Source of the DNA: Sacculina carcini
Taxonomy: Eukaryota; Arthropoda; Thecostraca; Sacculinidae
Assembly: GCA_916048095.2 (NCBI GenBank)
Contig: OU696575.1
Coordinates: forward strand, 11,747,468 to 11,811,467
Length of the DNA stretch: 64,000 bases
Direction: 5' to 3'
Made by a program: the position numbers and the translations under genes. This document shows positions 22,681 to 34,536 of this stretch, one piece after another. Each line of letters starts with the position of its first letter. The stretch's first letter is position 1. A model generated the notes under the pieces. It saw only the letters and a list, made by a program, of their open reading frames with translations. It did not search any database and was not told where the DNA came from.

Positions 22681-24379
22681 TTGGGAACAAAGTAAACTAC
22701 TGAATTTAACTGTGTAATTTAATTGGTTTAATTTCAAGTTGCATAAGCATAAGTTGCATAAGGATATGGGTTGCAATATCATGTAATGCCAACTTATGCT
22801 GTTTTAGCGGAAGCATTAACCTGAAATTATAGAGATGACAGAAGGTTGCATTGTTTTGATAGTGTTGTGGAAAAACATGTTTTCTAAATTGAAACATAAA
22901 TTTCACATTTAGACTTTTAGATTAGCTATAACTTTCCTGTGGGTTTGTTTTTCTTTTTCAATTTGCACTAATTTTTTTATGAATTGAATATTAATTATAT
23001 TTTATGAACTGTTCCGCACGACGGGCGAATTAAATGTATCTATAAAGAGTGGGTTTAAATGATAGCGAGGTATATGATATTTTGCTAGCAGTAAATATTC
23101 TAGCGATAAAAGTAGAATAGCTCTTAAGCAAATGATTTTGGAGAATGATGTGAACCTTTAAATATATTTTGCGATCTGATGATATATGTATTAGGAATAA
23201 TACGTAGCAGAATATAGATTGCATAATATAATATCGGCTGTAATATCAAGGGCTGCATTATCGATGTAATCCAAAAAATAACAACTGTATGAATATGATG
23301 CATTAGTGGCAGCATTAACCGGGAACTATGAGATAATATGATAATGGTGTAAAATTATATCGCATTATGCAACAAATGTGAATTTAGCTACCTTACAGTT
23401 TGGTCCCGATACTATATTGGCGGGTTGAGAGAAAAGTATTGGTGGGCCGCGTGTTTGGGACCCCTGGGGTAGATAATCTCAGTCTTCTGATTACAAATTA
23501 TAATCGCATCAGTATATTTTGTGATCACAAACTAATAAGTTAAATCACCTCAGACTAGGCTGAGAGCGGTCAAGATTGAATGGTTGGGTTGGGTTGGGTA
23601 GGTTTGACTCAGGTTATATTGGGTTTTAATGATAGCGGAAAATATATAAATTTTAACAATAAATATTATAGCGGTAAAAGTGAAATAGTACTTAAGCAAA
23701 TGATATTGGGGAATGATGTTAAGTAATAAATATAGTTTGGAAACAGTCTGATGAAAAGATTTCATCATCTTTCATTGTTTGTTTCGTGTTTGTGTTTGAA
23801 TTATACCACACGACGGGCAGATTTATATATCAGGCGGGTTGAAGGATAATATTTGTCAAAATAAGAACAAAAATATTCACATTTAGACTTTTCTATTGGT
23901 TAAGATATTTATAGGTTACATTTTTTGCTTTCAATTTGTATTCATTATATTTTATGGATTTGATATGAATTTTATTGTATGAATTGTTCCGCACGACGGG
24001 TGGGTTTAAAAAAGTGTTTTTAGATCATTTTTTCAAATGGTTCATTTAAAAAAAGGTTTTTTTTTTTAAAATAAAAATGTTCCGCGGGCAGCAACTATAG
24101 ACAATAGAACGTTCAATTTACCCTGTAGAATTAATCCATACACAAAACCAATGGATTTGACTTCAAGATGCAGAACGGATCGTGTTCGAGTTCTGAATTA
24201 TTCAGCACGACGGGCGGGTTTAAAAATGACTCAGGCGGACTGAGGGGAAATATTGTGTCGAAATAAAAATAATTAAACTTATAATTTTCAATTGATTAAT
24301 ATTTTTATGAGTGTACCCTATTTCATTTTTATTTTTCCATATTTTTTATGAATTGAATATGAATTTCATGTTATGAATT

Positions 24380-26264
24380 GCTCCGCACAACGGGCGGGTT
24401 TTAATGCTATATATATACATAAAGAAGAAATTATCTGTCTGTCTGTCTATGTATGCTTGAATATGAGGTGACATAATTGCGCTGGCTCATGGTTCGCTGG
24501 TTCAATTATCAGGGGCTTCAAACGCAAACGAAGCGATGGCTCATTTTTATGAAATAAAAATGTCCCGCGGGCAGCAATAAAACGTTCAATTTCACCGTAT
24601 AGAATGAATTCATATACAAAACTAATGGATTTGACTTCAAGAACCAGAACGGATGGTGTTCGAGTTCTGAATTTTTCCTCACGTCGGGCGGGTTTAAATA
24701 TGAGGCGGGTTGAGTGAAAATATTTTGTCAAAATAAAATTAAAAATAATGAAATTTAGACTTTTTAATTGATTAAGGTCTTCATGAGTTTGCCTTATTTA
24801 TTTTTAATTTGCAATATTTTTATGAATTGTTCCGCACAACGGGCGGGTTTTAATGCGGTTTTAATGCTATATATATACATAAAGAAGAAATTATCTGTCT
24901 GTCTGTGTATGTTTGCTTGAATATGAGGTGACATAATTGCGCTGGTTCATGGTTCGCTGGTTCAATGATCAGGGGCTTCAAACGCAAACGAAGCGATGGC
25001 TCATTTTTATGAAATAAAAATGTCCCGCGGGCAGCAATAAAACGTTCAATTTCACCGTGTAGAATGAATTCATATACAAAACTAATGGATTTGACTTCAA
25101 GAACCAGAACGGATGGTGTTCGAGTTCTGAATTATTCCGCACGTCGGCCGGGTTTAAATATGAGGCGGGCTGAGTGAAAATATTTTGTCAAAATGTAAAT
25201 TAAAAATAATGAAATTTAGACTTTTTAATTGATTAAGGTTTTTATGAGTTTGCCTTATTTATTTTTAATTTGCAATATTTTTATGAATTCTTCCGCACAA
25301 CGGGCGGGTTTTAATGCTAGTGTATCTATAAAGAGTGGGTTTAAATGATAGCGAGGTATATGATATTTTGCTAGCAGTAAATACTCTAGCGATAAAAGTA
25401 GAATAGCTCTTAAGCAAATGATTTTGGAGAATGATGTGAACCTTTAAATATATTTTGCGATCTGATGATATATGTATTAGGAATAATACGTAGCAGAATA
25501 TAGATTGCATAATATAATATCGGCTGTAATATCAAGGGCTGTATTATCGGTGTAATCAAAAAAATAACAACTGTATGAATATGATGCATTAGTGGAAGCA
25601 TTAACCGGGAATTAGGAGATACTATGATAATGGTGTATAATTATATCGCTTTATGCAACAAATGTGAATTTAGCTACCTTACAGTTTGGTCCCGATACTA
25701 TATTGGCGGGTTGAGAGAAAAGTATTTGTGGGCCGCGTGTTCGGGACCCCTGGGGTAGATAATCTCAGTCTTCTGATTACAAATTATGATCGCATCAGTA
25801 TATTTTGTGATCACAAAACTAATAAGTTAAATCACCTCAGACTAGGCTGAGAGAGGTCAAGATTGAATGGTTGGGTTGGGTTGGGTAGGTTTGACTCAGG
25901 TTATATTGGGTTTTAATGATAGCGGAAAATATATATATTTTAACAATAAATATTATAGCGGTAAAAGTAAAATAGTACTTGAGCAAATAATGTTGGGGAA
26001 TGATGTTAAGTAATAAATATAGTTTGGAAACATTCTGATGAAAAGATTTCATCATATTTCATTGTTTGTTTCGTGTTTGTGTTCTGAATTATACCACACG
26101 ACGGGCAGATTTATATATCAAGCTGGTCGAGGGATAATATTTGTCATAATAAAAACAAAAATATTCACATTTAGACTTTTCTATTGGTTAAGATATTTAT
26201 AGGTTACATTTTTTGGTTTTCAATTTGTATGTATTTGTATATTTTATGGATTTGATATGAATTT
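24380..26264 (+). repeat. 4.03-kb-spaced duplication, left copy
   Basis: Nearly identical to 28413-30264 (offset 4033-4034 bp). Differences are a few single bases and short indels, so this duplication is far younger than the surrounding diverged units. Similarity extends further left at lower identity. Confidence 0.85.
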
Positions 26265-28412
26265 TATTGTATGAATTGTTCCGCACGACGGGCGGGTTTA
26301 AAAAAGTGTTTTTAGTTCATTTTTTCAAATGGTTAATTTAAAAAAGGTAATTTTTTTAAAATAAAAGTGCTCCGCTGGCAGCAACTATAGACAATAGAAC
26401 GTTCAATTTCCCCTGTAGAATTAATCTATACACAAAACCAATGGATTTGACTTCAAATATGAATTTTATTGTATGAACTGTTCCGCACGACGGGCGGGTT
26501 TAAAAAAAGTGTTTCCATTTTTTAGTTTTTTTTTCAAATGATTCATTTTAAAAAAGTTTTTTTTTAATAAAAATGCTCCACGGGCAGCAACTATAGACAA
26601 TAGAACGTTCAATTTACCCTGTGGAATTAATCCATACACAAAACCAATGGATTTGACTTCAAGATCCAGAACGGATCGTGTTCGAGTTCGGAATTATTCA
26701 GCACGACGGGCGGGTTTAAAAATGACTCAGGCGGACTTAGGGGAAATATTTTGTCGAAATAAAAATAATTAAACTTGGAATTTTCAATTGATTAATATTT
26801 TTATGAGTGTACCCTATTTCATTTTTATTTTTCCATATTTTATATTCTAGCGATATTTTCCATATCAATATTCTAGCGATAAAAGTAGAATAGCTCTTAA
26901 GCAAATGATTTTGGAGAATGATGTGAACCTTTAGATATATTTTGCGATCTGATGATATATGTATTAGGAATAATACGTAGCAGAATATAGATTGCATAAT
27001 ATAATATCGGCTGTAATATCAAGGGCTGTAATATCGGTGTAATCCAAAAAATAACAACTGTATGAATATGATGCATTAGTGGAAGCATTAACCGGGAATT
27101 ATGAGATAATATGATAATGGTGTATAATTATACCGCATTATGCAACAAATGTGAATTTAGCTGCATTACAGTTTGGTCCCGATACTATATTGGCGGGTTG
27201 AGAGAAAAGTATTGGTGGGCCGCGTGTTTGGGACCCCTGGGGTAGATAATCTCAGTCTTCTAATTACAAATTATGATCGCATCAGTATTTTTTGTGATCA
27301 CAAGCTAATAAGTTAAATCACCTCAGACTAGGCTGAGAGCGGTCAATATTGAATGGTTGGGTTGGGTTGGGTAGGTTTGACTCAGGTTATATTGGGTTTT
27401 AATGATAGCGGAAAATATATAAATTTTAACGATAAATATTATAGCGGTAAAAGTGAAATAGTACTTGAGCAAATGATATTGGGGAATGATGTTAAGTAAT
27501 AAATATAGTTTGGAAACATTCTGATGAAAAGATTTCCTCATCTTTCATTGTTTGTTTCGTGTTTGTGTTCTGAATTATACCACACGACGGGCAGATTTAT
27601 ATATCAGGCGGGTTGAGGAATAATTTTTGTCAAAATAAGAACACAAATATTCACATTTAGACTTTTCTATTGGTTAAGATATTTATAGGTTACATTTTTT
27701 GGTTTTCAATTTGTATTCATTATATTTTCTGGATTTGATATGAATTTTATTGTATGAATTGTTCCGCACGACGGGTGGGTTTAAAAAAGTGTTTTTAGAT
27801 CATTTTTTCAAATGGTTCATTTAAAAAAAGGTAATTTTTTTTTAAATAAAAATGTTCCGCGGGCAGCAACTATAGACAATAGAACGTTCAATTTCCCCTG
27901 TAGAATTTATCCATACACAAAACCAATGGATTTGACTTCAAATATGAATTGTATTGTATGAATTGTTCCGCACGGCGGGCGGGTTTAAAAAAAATGTTTC
28001 CATTTTTTAGTTCATTTTTTCAAATGGTTCATTTAAAAAAGGTATTTTTTAAAAAATAAAAATGCTCCGCGGGCAGCAACTATAGACCATAGAACGTTAA
28101 ATTTACCCTGTAGAATTAATGGCAGCAACTTTAGACAATAGAACGTTCAATTTACCCTGTAGAATTAATCCATACACAAAACCAATGGATTTGACTTCGA
28201 GATCCAGAATTGATCGTGTTCGTGTTCTGAATTATTCAGCACGACGGGCGGGTGTAAAAATGACTAAGGCGGACTGATGGGAAATATTTTGTCGAAATAA
28301 AAATAATTAAACTTGGAATTTTCAATTGATTAATATTTTTATGAGTGTACCCTATTTCATTTTTAATTTTCCATATTTTTTATGAATTGAATATGAATTT
28401 CATGTTATGAAT

Positions 28413-30264
28413 TGCTCCGCACAACGGGCGGGTTTTAACGCTAGTATATACATAAAGAAGAAATTATCTGTCTGTCTGTCTATGTATGCTTGAATATGAG
28501 GTGACATAATTGCGCTGGCTCATGGTTCGCTGGTTCAATTATCAGGGGCTTCAAACGCAAACGAAGCGATGGCTCATTTTTATGAAATAAAAATGTCCCG
28601 CGGGCAGCAATAAAACGTTCAATTTCACCGTATAGAATGAATTCATATACAAAACTAATGGATTTGACTTCAAGAACCAGAACGGATGGTGTTCGAGTTC
28701 TGAATTTTTCCTCACGTCGGGCGGGTTTAAATATGAGGCGGGTTGAGTGAAAATATTTTGTCAAAATAAAATTAAAAATAATGAAATTTAGACTTTTTAA
28801 TTGATTAAGGTCTTCATGAGTTTGCCTTATTTATTTTTAATTTGCAATATTTTTATGAATTGTTCCGCACAACGGGCGGGTTTTAATGCGGTTTTTAATG
28901 CTATATATATACATAAAGAAGAAATTATCTGTCTGTCTGTGTATGTATGCTTGAATATGAGGTGACATAATTGCGCTGGTTCATGGTTCGCTGGTTCAAT
29001 GATCAGGGGCTTCAAACGCAAACGAAGCGATGGCTCATTTTTATGAAATAAAAATGTCCCGCGGGCAGCAATAAAACGTTCAATTTCACCGTGTAGAATG
29101 AATTCATATACAAAACTAATGGATTTGACTTCAAGAACCAGAACGGATGGTGTTCGAGTTCTGAATTATTCCGCACGTCGGCCGGGTTTAAATATGAGGC
29201 GGGCTGAGTGAAAATATTTTGTCAAAATGTAAATTAAAAATAATGAAATTTAGACTTTTTAATTGATTAAGGTTTTTATGAGTTTGCCTTATTTATTTTT
29301 AATTTGCAATATTTTTATGAATTCTTCCGCACAACGGGCGGGTTTTAATGCTAGTGTATCTATAAAGAGTGGGTTTAAATGATAGCGAGGTATATGATAT
29401 TTTGCTAGCAGTAAATACTCTAGCGATAAAAGTAGAATAGCTCTTAAGCAAATGATTTTGGAGAATGATGTGAACCTTTAAATATATTTTGCGATCTGAT
29501 GATATATGTATTAGGAATAATACGTAGCAGAATATAGATTGCATAATATAATATCGGCTGTAATATCAAGGGCTGTATTATCGGTGTAATCAAAAAAATA
29601 ACAACTGTATGAATATGATGCATTAGTGGAAGCATTAACCGGGAATTAGGAGATACTATGATAATGGTGTATAATTATATCGCTTTATGCAACAAATGTG
29701 AATTTAGCTACCTTACAGTTTGGTCCCGATACTATATTGGCGGGTTGAGAGAAAAGTATTTGTGGGCCGCGTGTTCGGGACCCCTGGGGTAGATAATCTC
29801 AGTCTTCTGATTACAAATTATGATCGCATCAGTATATTTTGTGATCACAAACTAATAAGTTAAATCACCTCAGACTAGGCTGAGAGAGGTCAAGATTGAA
29901 TGGTTGGGTTGGGTTGGGTAGGTTTGACTCAGGTTATATTGGGTTTTAATGATAGCGGAAAAAATATATATTTTAACAATAAATATTATAGCGGTAAAAG
30001 TAAAATAGTACTTGAGCAAATAATGTTGGGGAATGATGTTAAGTAATAAATATAGTTTGGAAACATTCTGATGAAAAGATTTCATCATATTTCATTGTTT
30101 GTTTCGTGTTTGTGTTCTGAATTATACCACACGACGGGCAGATTTATATATCAAGCTGGTCGAGGGATAATATTTGTCATAATAAAAACAAAAATATTCA
30201 CATTTAGACTTTTCTATTGGTTAAGATATTTATAGGTTACATTTTTTGGTTTTCAATTTGTATG
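28413..30264 (+). repeat. 4.03-kb-spaced duplication, right copy, cut by the gap
   Basis: Right-hand partner of 24380-26264. The copy ends exactly at the start of the N run, which suggests that the assembler stopped inside a longer array. Confidence 0.85.
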
Positions 30265-30464
30265 NNNNNNNNNNNNNNNNNNNNNNNNNNNNNNNNNNNN
30301 NNNNNNNNNNNNNNNNNNNNNNNNNNNNNNNNNNNNNNNNNNNNNNNNNNNNNNNNNNNNNNNNNNNNNNNNNNNNNNNNNNNNNNNNNNNNNNNNNNNN
30401 NNNNNNNNNNNNNNNNNNNNNNNNNNNNNNNNNNNNNNNNNNNNNNNNNNNNNNNNNNNNNNNN
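30265..30464. other. Assembly gap (200 N)
   Basis: A run of 200 N between the Helitron-like array and the Gypsy element. It hides the outer part of the left (3') LTR. Confidence 1.
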
Positions 30465-30530
30465 AGACAGACACAATTCGCATCACACGCGTCATTCATA
30501 CGCGCACACAAGAACGATAAATATACCACA
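30465..30530 (-). repeat. 3' LTR of Gypsy element, visible part
   Basis: These 66 bp match 34435-34500. On the element's strand the LTR starts TGTGGTATATTTATCG, just after a purine-rich GCCGGGGTGAT stretch that could serve as the polypurine tract. The remainder lies in the gap. Confidence 0.8.
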
Positions 30531-30645
30531 ATCACCCCGGCTGACTTTTCACAGAACAGCACGTACAAACACACAAAGAAACATCAAACAGTGTGACTCT
30601 AGAGCACCACTTCAGGATGTGTCCGAACAGGACAAATGCCACCGA

Positions 30646-33600
30646 TCATTCATCACGGAAACGAGCTGGAGGTCTCCTCAACCGACTTGAACGTCTCAAC
30701 TGTATTTCTTGGGATGGAGCGCTGTTATCGACGGCTAAATCATTTGAGTGAGACGGAGGAATCACTGGATCTTCTGGATCGGCTTCTGTTTGTATTCCGG
30801 AACCATTGCTCTGACTTCTGTGAATATTGTTGTCATTATCCGTCACAAAGCTGTGTTCCGACAATCTCCGCTCACATGGACCACCTTTTTCACTGGAACA
30901 GTCGTTCGGACATGGAGCCAAATCTCTCGTAGACACAGTCGTTTCTCGTCCGCTGGAAAATCTCACATGAGCATACTTGTCGTTAGCTTCAAGTAATTCA
31001 ACTTCTTCGACAGAATCATCATATTTAGAATGTCTATTATGATTTCTCAGATATGCCCGTTTGGAGTCAGTCAACCACGAAGGAATCGAAATCCCCGTGC
31101 TAGATCGTCGATTGAACGAAAACATTCTCTCATGGGGAGTGCAGTTTGTTGCGACACACAATAACGATCTTATTGAATGCAGCGCGTCATACATGACATC
31201 TTGCCAGTTAGCTACGCTCAGCCCCTTCGATTGAGTTGCAAGTACAAGCGCTTTCCAGATCGTATCATTATATTTCTCACATTGACCATTTCCTTGTGGA
31301 TGGAAAGCTGTTGAGCGACTGGTGGCTACTCCCCTAGATGATAAAAACTCTTTCAACTCGTATGACATAAAAGCTGATCCTCTATCAGAATGGATAAATC
31401 CTGGTAGTCCAAAGATAGAAAATAAATGCGTTAAGCAAGCGATGACAGACCTAGAACTGGTATCAGCACAAGGATAAATGAAAGGGAATCGCGAATATTC
31501 ATCAACAATAGTCAAAAAGAACCTGTTCTTGTTATACGATGGTACTGGTCCCTTAAAATCTAGACTCAATCTTTCAAACGGCTGAGTAGCCTTAATCACA
31601 TGATACTCATTAGCCGAATGATAAAACCTGGGCTTATATTTAGCACAAGTAGGGCAGCATCTGCTCACTTCCTTTACATCTTCGATTGAGCAAGGAACAT
31701 TCTTACTCTTGAGAAAATGATAAAGCCTGGTAATACCTGGGTGACAAAGATCGTTATGAATTTTCACGAGGTCTGACTTGGTAACGGCCAAACAGTACTT
31801 ACGTGAAAGAGCATCTGCTGAAACGTTTTCTCGTCCAGGTCGATACACAATATCAAAGTTGTAGTTTGACAGCTCCAGGCGCCAACGAAAAATCTTGAAG
31901 TTCTTAATCCGGGAACTTAGAGTCTGGTTGAACATAAATGCTACAGCCTGTTGATCGGTGATCAACGAGAACCGCCTACCGCAAAGATAATGACGCCACC
32001 GCTTAACAGCTTCAACTATGGCTAACGCTTCTTTCTCAACGGAAGACCAATGAGTTTCAGATTTCGATAATGTTCTGGAGAAGAATGCAACCGGACGATC
32101 GTTTTGACTCAAGGTAGCGGCCAAGGCTCTATCAGAAGCGTCCGTTTCAACAACGAACGGCACATCTGGTTCAATTGCGCGTAAAGCAGCGTTCGCAATG
32201 CTGTTCTTGAGCTCTTCAAAAGCTAATACAGCTGATTCATCCAACGGGAACTCTGATTGGATTAATGGTTTTATCTTGTCTGCAAAACAGGGAACCCATT
32301 TGGAGTAATACGAGAATAGTCCTATAGTGCGCAACAATTGTTTCCTAGTTGTTGGTAAAGGCATCTCCCTTAGTGGTTGCAGTCTTGAAGGGTCAGGTCG
32401 AATAATTCCATCAGATACGAGGTATCCCAAAATTTTAACCTCCGTCACAGCTGACTGACATTTGGAATGATTGAATGTGAGACCGACATTCTGAGCCGCC
32501 TTCATGAACCTTTGAAAGTTGACATCATGCTCTTTCTGGTTACTTCCACAAATTGTAATATCATCTAAATAAGCATATGTCGCATGAAGATCATAATCAC
32601 GAATAAAATCATCAATAAACCTCTGAAAGCACGCAACACCATTTGTAATCCCGAATGGAATTCTACGAAACTGGAACAGTTGATTACCAGACTGGAACGC
32701 AGTGAAGGGCTTATCATTCTCATCAATAGGTACCTGATAGTATGCATTTTTCAGATCAACAGTACTAAAGAATCGATGCTGTGCTATAGATTCTACAGTT
32801 TCTTCAATATTAGGTAGAGGATATGCATCGGGACGAGTGAATCTATTGACCGTCTGCGAATAATCCACTACCATTCTCTTCTTCCTTTGATCACTTTCAA
32901 CGACCACGACCTGTGCTCGCCATGGCGACACCGACGGTTCTATCACTCCTTCCTTCAGTAAGCGATGCGTTTCCTGCTTGATGAAATTCTTCTCATCCGG
33001 AGTGTACCTACGCGACTTAGTGGCGATTGAATGAGTGTTCTCGTCCATGTTACTGAACAGCGGCGGTGCACACTTTGTTTTCACGGCTGCCAAACCGCAC
33101 ACAAGCGGAGGCAAATCTCCTCCAAACTTAATTTCAGCAGATTGATGTTTACTGAGAAAGTCATGCCCAAGAATAACGTCAGAACAAAGCTGAGGCATCA
33201 CCAACAACTTCAAATATTTGTACGTTTTTCCGCGAACGTGAAGGTTTGCCGTACACATTCTGTTTATTTGTGAAACCATCGAGCTGGAAGCCATCGATAC
33301 CCTCTCTTCACAACAGCGCGTCCTGAGATTCAACCGAGATACAACAGCTTCAGATATATAACTCACCGAGCTTCCCGTGTCCAATAACGCGTCCAACAGG
33401 TGTCGTTCATCCAGTAAAACATAGATTGTAGACTTCTTTAGGTCAGCAGGCACAGCAGCTACATGTGTGGTCGCCGCTAACGTGTTAGTCGCTGCCGCCG
33501 CCGCGTTCACCTTCGAATTTGTTACACGACACACCCTGGCAAAATGTCCACTCTTTTGACACTTGCGACAGACTGCATTGCGAGCTGGACAATGCTGCCG

Positions 33601-34299
33601 ATTATGCCGCTCTCCGCCGCAAAACCAGCATGATTGATTAGAACGACCCGGTGGTGTCCGGTCCATTCTCCTGACGGCTGCAACAATCTGATCGGCTTCG
33701 TCCTGATGCTCAGTTTCTGTGATTTGGTCATTACGAGCCACTGGAATGACCGCGGCTGATAAAGGCATAGACTGCAGTTGGGTGCAATTGAGTCTAGCCA
33801 ACTCCAGTGACCTAGCAAGATCAATAGCAGTCTCCAAATCAAGATCAATCTTCTCTAGAAGACGCTGCCTGATATCATCAGAATGTAAGCCTCTAATGAA
33901 AGCGTCACGAATATACTCACTACGATATGTGACACCATCAACTGCTAAAAAACCACAGTCTTTTGACAACTCCTTCAATATTTGGATGTACTGGTCAACG
34001 CTTTCATTTCCACTTTGTCTTCGGGCGGCCAACTGATGCCTTGAAAATACTACATTTTTCCGTTTCACGTACAACGACTGAAGCGAGGAAATCGCGGACG
34101 AATAACTAGAGCATTCGGCGATAAAACGATATACTTCTGGACTGACTAAATTCACAAGCAACGGTAGTTTTTGATTTTCATCGGCATTTATAGCATCTAT
34201 GAAATTATCAAACGTGTTCTTCCAGTGTAACCACTGTTGAGTTGAATCATTCGAGTTCGGTTCGACTGACAGGCGTTCAGGTCTCAAATACTTCTCCAT
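30646..34299 (-). CDS. Ty3/Gypsy retrotransposon Gag-Pol, single intact frame
   Basis: 1217 residues without a stop or frameshift. A gag-like N-terminus is followed by two CCHC zinc knuckles (CWFCGGERHNRQHC, CRKCQKSGHFARVC; about residues 222-258), an aspartic protease (LLDTGSSVSYIS, about 305), reverse transcriptase with catalytic YLDD (about 578), RNase H (VVETDAS, about 722; ITDQQA), and an integrase with its HHCC zinc domain (CHPGITRLYHFL, CCPTCAKY) and DDE core (LDFKGP, IHSDRG, NGQCEKYN). The order PR-RT-RH-IN is that of Ty3/Gypsy elements. Gag and Pol share one frame, so no programmed frameshift is needed. No envelope-like frame is present. An intact frame suggests recent or current activity. 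Confidence 0.95.
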   Translation of the reverse strand: MEKYLRPERLSVEPNSNDSTQQWLHWKNTFDNFIDAINADENQKLPLLVNLVSPEVYRFIAECSSYSSAISSLQSLYVKRKNVVFSRHQLAARRQSGNESVDQYIQILKELSKDCGFLAVDGVTYRSEYIRDAFIRGLHSDDIRQRLLEKIDLDLETAIDLARSLELARLNCTQLQSMPLSAAVIPVARNDQITETEHQDEADQIVAAVRRMDRTPPGRSNQSCWFCGGERHNRQHCPARNAVCRKCQKSGHFARVCRVTNSKVNAAAAATNTLAATTHVAAVPADLKKSTIYVLLDERHLLDALLDTGSSVSYISEAVVSRLNLRTRCCEERVSMASSSMVSQINRMCTANLHVRGKTYKYLKLLVMPQLCSDVILGHDFLSKHQSAEIKFGGDLPPLVCGLAAVKTKCAPPLFSNMDENTHSIATKSRRYTPDEKNFIKQETHRLLKEGVIEPSVSPWRAQVVVVESDQRKKRMVVDYSQTVNRFTRPDAYPLPNIEETVESIAQHRFFSTVDLKNAYYQVPIDENDKPFTAFQSGNQLFQFRRIPFGITNGVACFQRFIDDFIRDYDLHATYAYLDDITICGSNQKEHDVNFQRFMKAAQNVGLTFNHSKCQSAVTEVKILGYLVSDGIIRPDPSRLQPLREMPLPTTRKQLLRTIGLFSYYSKWVPCFADKIKPLIQSEFPLDESAVLAFEELKNSIANAALRAIEPDVPFVVETDASDRALAATLSQNDRPVAFFSRTLSKSETHWSSVEKEALAIVEAVKRWRHYLCGRRFSLITDQQAVAFMFNQTLSSRIKNFKIFRWRLELSNYNFDIVYRPGRENVSADALSRKYCLAVTKSDLVKIHNDLCHPGITRLYHFLKSKNVPCSIEDVKEVSRCCPTCAKYKPRFYHSANEYHVIKATQPFERLSLDFKGPVPSYNKNRFFLTIVDEYSRFPFIYPCADTSSRSVIACLTHLFSIFGLPGFIHSDRGSAFMSYELKEFLSSRGVATSRSTAFHPQGNGQCEKYNDTIWKALVLATQSKGLSVANWQDVMYDALHSIRSLLCVATNCTPHERMFSFNRRSSTGISIPSWLTDSKRAYLRNHNRHSKYDDSVEEVELLEANDKYAHVRFSSGRETTVSTRDLAPCPNDCSSEKGGPCERRLSEHSFVTDNDNNIHRSQSNGSGIQTEADPEDPVIPPSHSNDLAVDNSAPSQEIQLRRSSRLRRPPARFRDE

Positions 34300-34434
34300 T
34301 GTTCTTAAGTTATTTTGTCTTGTTAATTGAGACGTTTATATAATAAGAATCCAGAGTAATCGTACATGAGTAATCGTATAATAACGCTTAACAAGACAAA
34401 ATACAGCCACGCGTGAAATGCTCCAGACAATAAC

Positions 34435-34500
34435 AGACAGACACAATTCGCATCACACGCGTCATTCATACGCGCACACAAGAACGATAAATATACCACA
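34435..34500 (-). repeat. 5' LTR of Gypsy element, minimum extent
   Basis: Matches the visible part of the left LTR at every position compared by eye. It probably extends left past 34435, but the inner boundary is not determinable because the partner sequence is in the gap. Its outer end is repeated in inverted (34504-34516) and direct (34519-34536) orientation. Confidence 0.75.
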
Positions 34501-34536
34501 ATGTATATTTATCGTTCGAACGATAAATATACCACA

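Larger units (their letters stand above)
22653..30264 (+). repeat. AT-rich nested array of Helitron-like repeat units
   Basis: About two dozen copies of a GC-rich motif close to TTCCGCACGACGGGCGGGTT punctuate otherwise AT-rich sequence, for example near 22653, 23009, 23990, 24385, 25292, 26280, 27764, 28414 and 29327. Several are followed by TTTTAATGCTAGT or TTTTAACGCTAGT. Units starting TATATACATAAAGAAGAAAT then (GTCT)n begin directly after such an end at 24406, 24870, 28444 and 28906. The many 60-94 codon open frames are AT-rich repeat artefacts and recur with the repeats. No host gene is supported here. Confidence 0.75.
30465..34500 (-). mobile_element. Ty3/Gypsy LTR retrotransposon
   Basis: Direct repeats at 30465-30530 and 34435-34500 bracket the Gag-Pol frame. 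The left LTR is cut by the gap, so total length and target duplication cannot be read. The element abuts the 3' end of a non-LTR element at about 34537. The leader (34300-34434) has a perfect 15-bp inverted repeat and a TATATAAA-like box. Confidence 0.85.

Noticed and set aside
22706..30088. Recurring 60-94 codon minus-strand frames in the AT-rich array
   Set aside because: They recur with the repeat units, have no domain signature, and are broken by small indels between copies.
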